Shown here in pieces: positions 56,307 through 64,000 of a DNA stretch of 64,000 nucleotides. The notes below the pieces were generated by a model. It saw nothing but the letters and a program-made list of their open reading frames with translations, ran no database searches and was not told the origin of the DNA. The DNA comes from Bradyrhizobium sp. CCBAU 051011 (lineage in GTDB: Bacteria > Pseudomonadota > Alphaproteobacteria > Rhizobiales > Xanthobacteraceae). The stretch's first letter is position 1, and each line of letters starts with the position of its first letter. The position numbers and the translations under genes were made by a program. The stretch covers positions 1,964,501-2,028,500 of the forward strand of contig NZ_CP022222.1 in NCBI RefSeq assembly GCF_009930815.1. The letters are read 5' to 3'.

Positions 56307-57915
56307 TCTGGCAATTGCTGTCGCGCTTGACGCAGTCGGCCAGCGCTTCGTTGATCGCCGCCTGTTCGCTCGTCGCCTTCAGCGCCAGTCCGGGCCGGCC
56401 AGCCGCGCCAACCGCGACCGCGTTCCAACCACTCTGCGCTTCCGAAATCCGCCGCGCGACATCCTCGCGCGCGTCAGCTGATATCATCGTACTGCCGGTG
56501 GCCCTGAAGAAGCCGGTGACCTTCAGCGTGGTCGGAATCGGCACCACGAAATCGTCGTTGACGGCAACGACGATGCACGGCACGCTGGCGATCCCCCCGC
56601 AAGACTCCAGGGCGCGTCGCACCGCCTCCTCCGTCGTCTCGAGCGCGATGGGAAAGAACAGTACGCCGCCGCCAGGTCCAATCGCGAGCGCTTTGTTTCT
56701 TCGTGCCGGCACGTAGACCGCTTCGAGGCGGGCCTTGGCGGGGTCCCGGGCGAGCGGGACATTCTTCGCGACGAACGGCTGCTCGGTCGCGCCGTCACGC
56801 CGGATCCAGGGCAATGGCGGCAGCGGCGGTTTGCCATGGGCGTACACGATCGCATCACCGACCGCGTATAGTTCGCATTTGCGCGGCGATTGCGCCGCCT
56901 CCGCGCGCTTCTGGCATTGCTCGATCGCAGCGCCCCTCGCCACTTCCTCGCTCGGTTGCGCGGTGACGAAGGCATTGAACCCGCCGACATTGAGCGCGAA
57001 CGCCTTGAAGTCGGCCGCCGGGACGTAGTCGGTGGCGAATGAGGCGCGGGCCCTGTCGCTGATGAAGGGAATACTTGCCGCAACAAACCTGTCGACCGAC
57101 GCGACCACCGATGGCGACGGCGACGGAGGTTGTGGCGATGGGCTGTCCGGGGCTTTGGCTGCGGGCACCGGCGCTGGCACCGCCGCGATCGCTGACGGTG
57201 CCGGCGCAGGGCGTGCCATGCTGCTGGGAGATGCGACCTTGGTCGCCGAGCTCTCCAGCTTGGTGAAGTAAAGAAAGCCGCCGACACCGATCGCCGCGAG
57301 GCTGACCACCGTGACCGCAACCGGCCACATCCAGTTCGGCTGTGTGGCGCCTTGCGGCTTAGCCGACTTCTTGACCTGCGGCGTGGCGTAGGTGCCGTCG
57401 TCGCGGCGCATCGCCACCATATAGGCGTGCACCGGCGTCGGGATGTTCTTCACTTCCTGCGCGCCGATATCGGCGAACTGCACCGACAGCTTGTTGGCGA
57501 CCTGCTCGTGAACCGCGCGCGAGATGCAGATGCCGCCGACCTCGGCGAGACCCTCCAGGCGCGCGGCGATGTTGACGCCGTCGCCAAGCAGATCGCCGTC
57601 GCGCTCGACCACGTCGCCTATCGTGATGCCCATGCGAAAGGCCATCTGCCGGCTGGGCGGATACGCCATATTACGGGTGCGCAGGCTCTCCTGGATATCG
57701 ATGGCACAACGCACGGCTTCGACCGCGCTCGGAAATTCGGCGAGCACGGCGTCGCCGGCGGTATTGAAAATGCGGCCGCCACCCTTGGCGATGAAATCGT
57801 CGGTCACCTGGCGGTAGGAGGCCAGCCGGCGCAGCGTCTCCTCTTCGTCCTCGGCAACCAGTCTGGAATAGCCGGCAATATCGGCCGCAAAAATCGCCGC
57901 GATCTTGCGCTTCAT
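56269..57915 (-). CDS. Class III adenylate/guanylate cyclase with C-terminal DUF4189-like repeats
   Basis: 548 residues. Cyclase domain at 1-170: RKIAAIFAADIAGYSRLVAEDEE (metal Asp), GRIFNTAGDAVLAEFPS (metal Asp), GDGVNIAARLEGLAEVGG. A single membrane helix (MWPVAVTVVSLAAIGVGGFLYF) leads to a Pro/Ala-rich linker. Then come two similar extracytoplasmic modules (ASFATDYVPAADFKAFALNV ... AIEQCQKRAEA and KARLEAVYVPARRNKALAIG ... ALESCGGIA) of DUF4189 type. The cyclase is cytoplasmic, the modules periplasmic. ATG at 57915 (MKRKIAA) is chosen over 58047. Core genome. Confidence 0.88.
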   Translation of the reverse strand: MKRKIAAIFAADIAGYSRLVAEDEEETLRRLASYRQVTDDFIAKGGGRIFNTAGDAVLAEFPSAVEAVRCAIDIQESLRTRNMAYPPSRQMAFRMGITIGDVVERDGDLLGDGVNIAARLEGLAEVGGICISRAVHEQVANKLSVQFADIGAQEVKNIPTPVHAYMVAMRRDDGTYATPQVKKSAKPQGATQPNWMWPVAVTVVSLAAIGVGGFLYFTKLESSATKVASPSSMARPAPAPSAIAAVPAPVPAAKAPDSPSPQPPSPSPSVVASVDRFVAASIPFISDRARASFATDYVPAADFKAFALNVGGFNAFVTAQPSEEVARGAAIEQCQKRAEAAQSPRKCELYAVGDAIVYAHGKPPLPPLPWIRRDGATEQPFVAKNVPLARDPAKARLEAVYVPARRNKALAIGPGGGVLFFPIALETTEEAVRRALESCGGIASVPCIVVAVNDDFVVPIPTTLKVTGFFRATGSTMISADAREDVARRISEAQSGWNAVAVGAAGRPGLALKATSEQAAINEALADCVKRDSNCQIIGIGPFSVGPN

Positions 57916-58108
57916 GAATAGCAGCCCCGAACCACAATCCGCGGCAGCATGCCGCCAGAAGTTCCCGGACGCAACCATGGCGGTTCCGGGCGATGGCGGG
58001 CGGCCTTGCAAGACCAACACTGCCGCAAAAAGCGCAGCGCCCGTCACGGTGTGACGAGCGCTGATGCAGCCCGGGCCTTCATTGCGCCCCGGAGCAGTGC
58101 CCCGGGGC

Positions 58109-58516
58109 TTAGTGCATAGCCGTGGCGCTGAGCTCTTGCTGAATGCTCTTGAAGTGGTCCAGCCGCTCGATAGCGTGATCGAGCTCGGAGCCTTCCTTCT
58201 CGGCTAGCTTGGCTTCCATCTCGGCGATGGTCTCGGCGAACTGCGCGCGGTCGACGTCAGCGATCGAGGTGGCGACGTCGGCGAGCACGGTGAGGCCGTT
58301 TTCCGACATTTCGGCAAGTCCGCCGAGTACGATCACCTTTTCACGGGTGCCGCCGGCGGTGATGGTCAGGATGCCCGGGCGGACCGCGGCTACGACCGGC
58401 GCGTGACCCGCCAGCACACCGAAATCGCCTTCCAGACCGGGAACGTCAACCTGATCGACTTCGCCGGAGAAGGCGAGCTTTTCGGGGGAGACGAGATCGA
58501 AATGAAAGGTAGCCAT
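58109..58516 (-). CDS. atpC: ATP synthase F1 epsilon subunit
   Basis: 135 residues. [42 protein letters not shown] and [16 protein letters not shown] form the beta-sandwich; the end is the helical hairpin. Last gene of the operon atpH-A-G-D-C. Confidence 0.96.
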   Translation of the reverse strand: MATFHFDLVSPEKLAFSGEVDQVDVPGLEGDFGVLAGHAPVVAAVRPGILTITAGGTREKVIVLGGLAEMSENGLTVLADVATSIADVDRAQFAETIAEMEAKLAEKEGSELDHAIERLDHFKSIQQELSATAMH

Positions 58517-58525
58517 GGAGAACCT

Positions 58526-58600
58526 GCGAGTAGCGAGTAGCGAACAGCGAGTGGGAAGAATGGGAGCAGCGCTATCCGCTACTCCGTATTCGTCATTCGC
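58526..58600. repeat. Short intergenic repeat between atpC and atpD
   Basis: gcgagtagcgagtagcgaac (58526-58545) and, partly inverted, tatccgctactccgtattcg (58573-58592) form a loose palindrome related to 41255-41305. It lies in the 87-nt gap inside an operon. Confidence 0.5.
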
Positions 58601-58603
58601 CCC

Positions 58604-60100
<1,497 letters not shown>

Positions 60101-60979
60101 CTAGACCGCCTCGGCGCCGGAGATGATCTCGATCAGCTCCTTGGTGATCTGGGCTTGACGGGTTCGGTTGTAGACCAGGGTTTGCTTGCGGATCATTTCG
60201 CCGGCGTTGCGGGTGGCGTTATCCATCGCGCTCATCTGCGCGCCGTAGAAAGAGGCGTTGTTTTCCAAGAGCGCGCGGAAGATCTGCACCGCAAGATTGC
60301 GCGGCAACAGCCGCGTCAGAATCTCGTCTTCCTCCGGCTCATATTCGTAAGCGGTCGACGGACCGGCATTGGCGGCCGGCTCTTCGACCACCAGCGGAAT
60401 CACCTGCTGGGCGGTCGGGATCTGCGCGATGACGGATTTGAAGCGCGAATAGAACAGCGTGCAGACGTCGAACTCGCCGGCTTCGAACCGTGCCAGGACC
60501 TTCTTGGCGATATCCTCGGCGTTGACGAAACCGAGCTGGCGAACCCCGCGCAGATCGACGTGCTCGATAATCTGCTTGTCGAAGGTGCGGCGAAGCTGGT
60601 CGTAGCCCTTGCGGCCGACGCAGAAAATCTTGACGTCCTTGCCCTGGTTTATCAGGGAGAGCGCGCGCTCACGCGCCAGACGTACGATCGCCGAATTGAA
60701 CGCGCCGCACAGGCCGCGTTCGCCGGTGCAGACCAGCAGCAGGTGCACCTGGTCCCTGCCGGTGCCGGCCAGCAGCGCCGGAGCGCCGGGAGAACTGGCG
60801 GCAGCAGCGGCGATATTGGAAATCACCGCATCCATCTTTTCGGCGTAGGGACGGGCCGCTTCGGCCGCGCTCTGCGCGCGCCGCAGCTTCGAGGCCGCGA
60901 CCATCTGCATCGCCTTGGTGATCTTCTGCGTCGCCTTGGTCGAGGCGATGCGGACCCGCATGTCTTTAAGTGAAGCCAT
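60101..60979 (-). CDS. atpG: ATP synthase F1 gamma subunit
   Basis: 292 residues. [36 protein letters not shown] and the C-terminal [20 protein letters not shown] form the rotor coiled coil. [15 protein letters not shown] is also conserved. Complete. Confidence 0.98.
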   Translation of the reverse strand: MASLKDMRVRIASTKATQKITKAMQMVAASKLRRAQSAAEAARPYAEKMDAVISNIAAAAASSPGAPALLAGTGRDQVHLLLVCTGERGLCGAFNSAIVRLARERALSLINQGKDVKIFCVGRKGYDQLRRTFDKQIIEHVDLRGVRQLGFVNAEDIAKKVLARFEAGEFDVCTLFYSRFKSVIAQIPTAQQVIPLVVEEPAANAGPSTAYEYEPEEDEILTRLLPRNLAVQIFRALLENNASFYGAQMSAMDNATRNAGEMIRKQTLVYNRTRQAQITKELIEIISGAEAV

Positions 60980-61073
60980 TCTCAGTTCACCCCGGCGATC
61001 CGGCCATCAGGCCCCGACCGCAAGCCACTCTTTCGTCGGGTCCGGCCGAAGGCCGGGCCGCAACGGCAAATCA

Positions 61074-63163
<2,090 letters not shown>

Positions 63164-63821
63164 AGACTCGCTCTTTTTTCAGCTGTCAAACTCGCAAGGG
63201 AAAAACCGTCGCCACGGGTAGCGGCGCCTAGCGATCCAAGCCCTTGGAATTCAAGCGGGACTTCGATTTTCGACCGGCACGAGAAGTGCCGGGATCGTTA
63301 AAATCGCGGCTTTGCTAACATAGCAAGCGCGCAGGTGCAACATGACCGCGCGTTCGGGCGATGCCTTGTCGCATGTCGATTTTCAGGCCCGGTTGAAGGT
63401 TGTTTTGAGCCAACTCCGCACGCCCGAATTTGGCCCGCTCCCGACCCGCGACGCCGCACCCTTCCCCGAGCGGTGAATTGGTTCCGAGCGTATTTGCATG
63501 GCGGCTATGAACCGAGACGTGCGGAACGAATCGGGCCGGCCCGCTCCATTTGCCCATTACTTGCCTAAATCTTTCCCCTCCTGAGGAGAACTGTATTCGC
63601 AAGTAATAGACAGTATTGAATTAGTTAAAATTGGGTTAACGCGCAAGATTACGGAACATCACCTGATTAGTTGCACGCGGTAACAAGATATGTCAGCCGC
63701 CAACAAACAGGAACTACTGCCCAATTCATGCCTTATTGGCTGATCAAACGGCAACCGCTGAAACTGGGACGGGGGTTCCATTTGTCACGTATGTGGCAAT
63801 ACTACCTGAGGGACTAGTTTA
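63164..63821. other. Intergenic region between divergent atp operon and secreted-protein gene
   Basis: About 660 bases that must hold both promoters. Visible features are a small hairpin (ccggcac/gtgccgg at 63278-63294) and the palindrome ctcctgaggag near 63580. No reliable promoter match can be given. Confidence 0.45.
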
Positions 63822-64000
63822 ATGTTGCATACCAATAAGATCGTGCCGGGAACTCTAACCCGGTCGCGTACAGCGTTCGCGTTGATCGCCGCAACTCTCC
63901 TGGTCGGCGGCAGCATCACCGAAGCTTCCGCCAAATCCAGGCATCACCGCCACCACCACCATTCCCACCACGCCAAGGCTCAGCCGGCCGGCGATAGCTG
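63822..64000 (+). CDS. Secreted protein with His-rich start, partial at window edge
   Basis: ATG at 63822 opens a signal peptide (FALIAATLLVGGSITEASA). The mature start is SRHHRHHHHSHHAKAQPAGDS, rich in His and running off the window. His-rich heads of this kind precede D-alanyl-D-alanine carboxypeptidases in Bradyrhizobium as I recall, but the enzyme part is outside the window, so the product remains open. The His cluster could bind metal. Confidence 0.6.
   Translation, partial: MLHTNKIVPGTLTRSRTAFALIAATLLVGGSITEASAKSRHHRHHHHSHHAKAQPAGDS

Overview
The window looks like chromosome of an alphaproteobacterium of the Bradyrhizobium type. The evidence is the order rplU-rpmA, obgE-proB-proA-nadD-rsfS-rlmH-envC-ctpA-rppH and the F1-only ATP synthase operon atpHAGDC, the high GC content, and the palindromic intergenic repeats typical of that group. 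Genus is inferred from gene order and protein character, not from a database search.

Two regions meet at a tRNA-Ser(CGA) gene (38810-38899, minus). To its right (38.9-64 kb) lies ordinary core genome: a hydrolase, a ROK-like protein, ribosomal proteins L21/L27, proline biosynthesis, NAD synthesis, ribosome maturation, cell-wall hydrolase control, RNA 5'-end processing, a cyclase and F1-ATPase. To its left (about 0.13-38.8 kb) lies an accessory island. A tyrosine integrase (37216-38712) sits next to the tRNA 3' end. The terminal 19 bp of the tRNA recur at 9717-9735 (exact) and 135-153 (one mismatch), each followed by an arm-like sequence that reappears inverted beside the integrase. I read this as two tandem modules: 135-9717 (9.6 kb, no integrase) and 9717-38828 (29.1 kb, with integrase).

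The left module, all on the minus strand, holds a patatin-like lipase, a very large DyP-peroxidase/cytochrome P450 fusion immediately downstream, and a cyclase-AAA-TPR signalling protein. The P450 half lacks the usual ExxR arginine and the I-helix acid-alcohol pair. A lipase next to a peroxidase-P450 fusion suggests a lipid-peroxide (oxylipin-like) pathway; this is inference.

The right module holds: two secreted proteins (BNR propeller plus CARDB; fibronectin-like); a tight operon of four SPFH (HflK/HflC-like) proteins, one fused to a cation diffusion facilitator, together with a secreted acetamidase/formamidase-like enzyme; a GAF-cyclase; an orphan membrane-tethered TAXI-type binding protein; OsmC, a flavin monooxygenase, a frameshifted FAD reductase, a MaoC hydratase and a DMT exporter; and a membrane cyclase. 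Gene decay is common: four frameshifted genes and several fragments.

A previously unnamed repeat runs through the right module only: five 27-bp imperfect palindromes (GAGCTCAACC-centre-GGTTAGG-type). Four of them carry a C-rich CTCCCC/GCTCCCC box on the same side at a nearly constant 51-54 nt.
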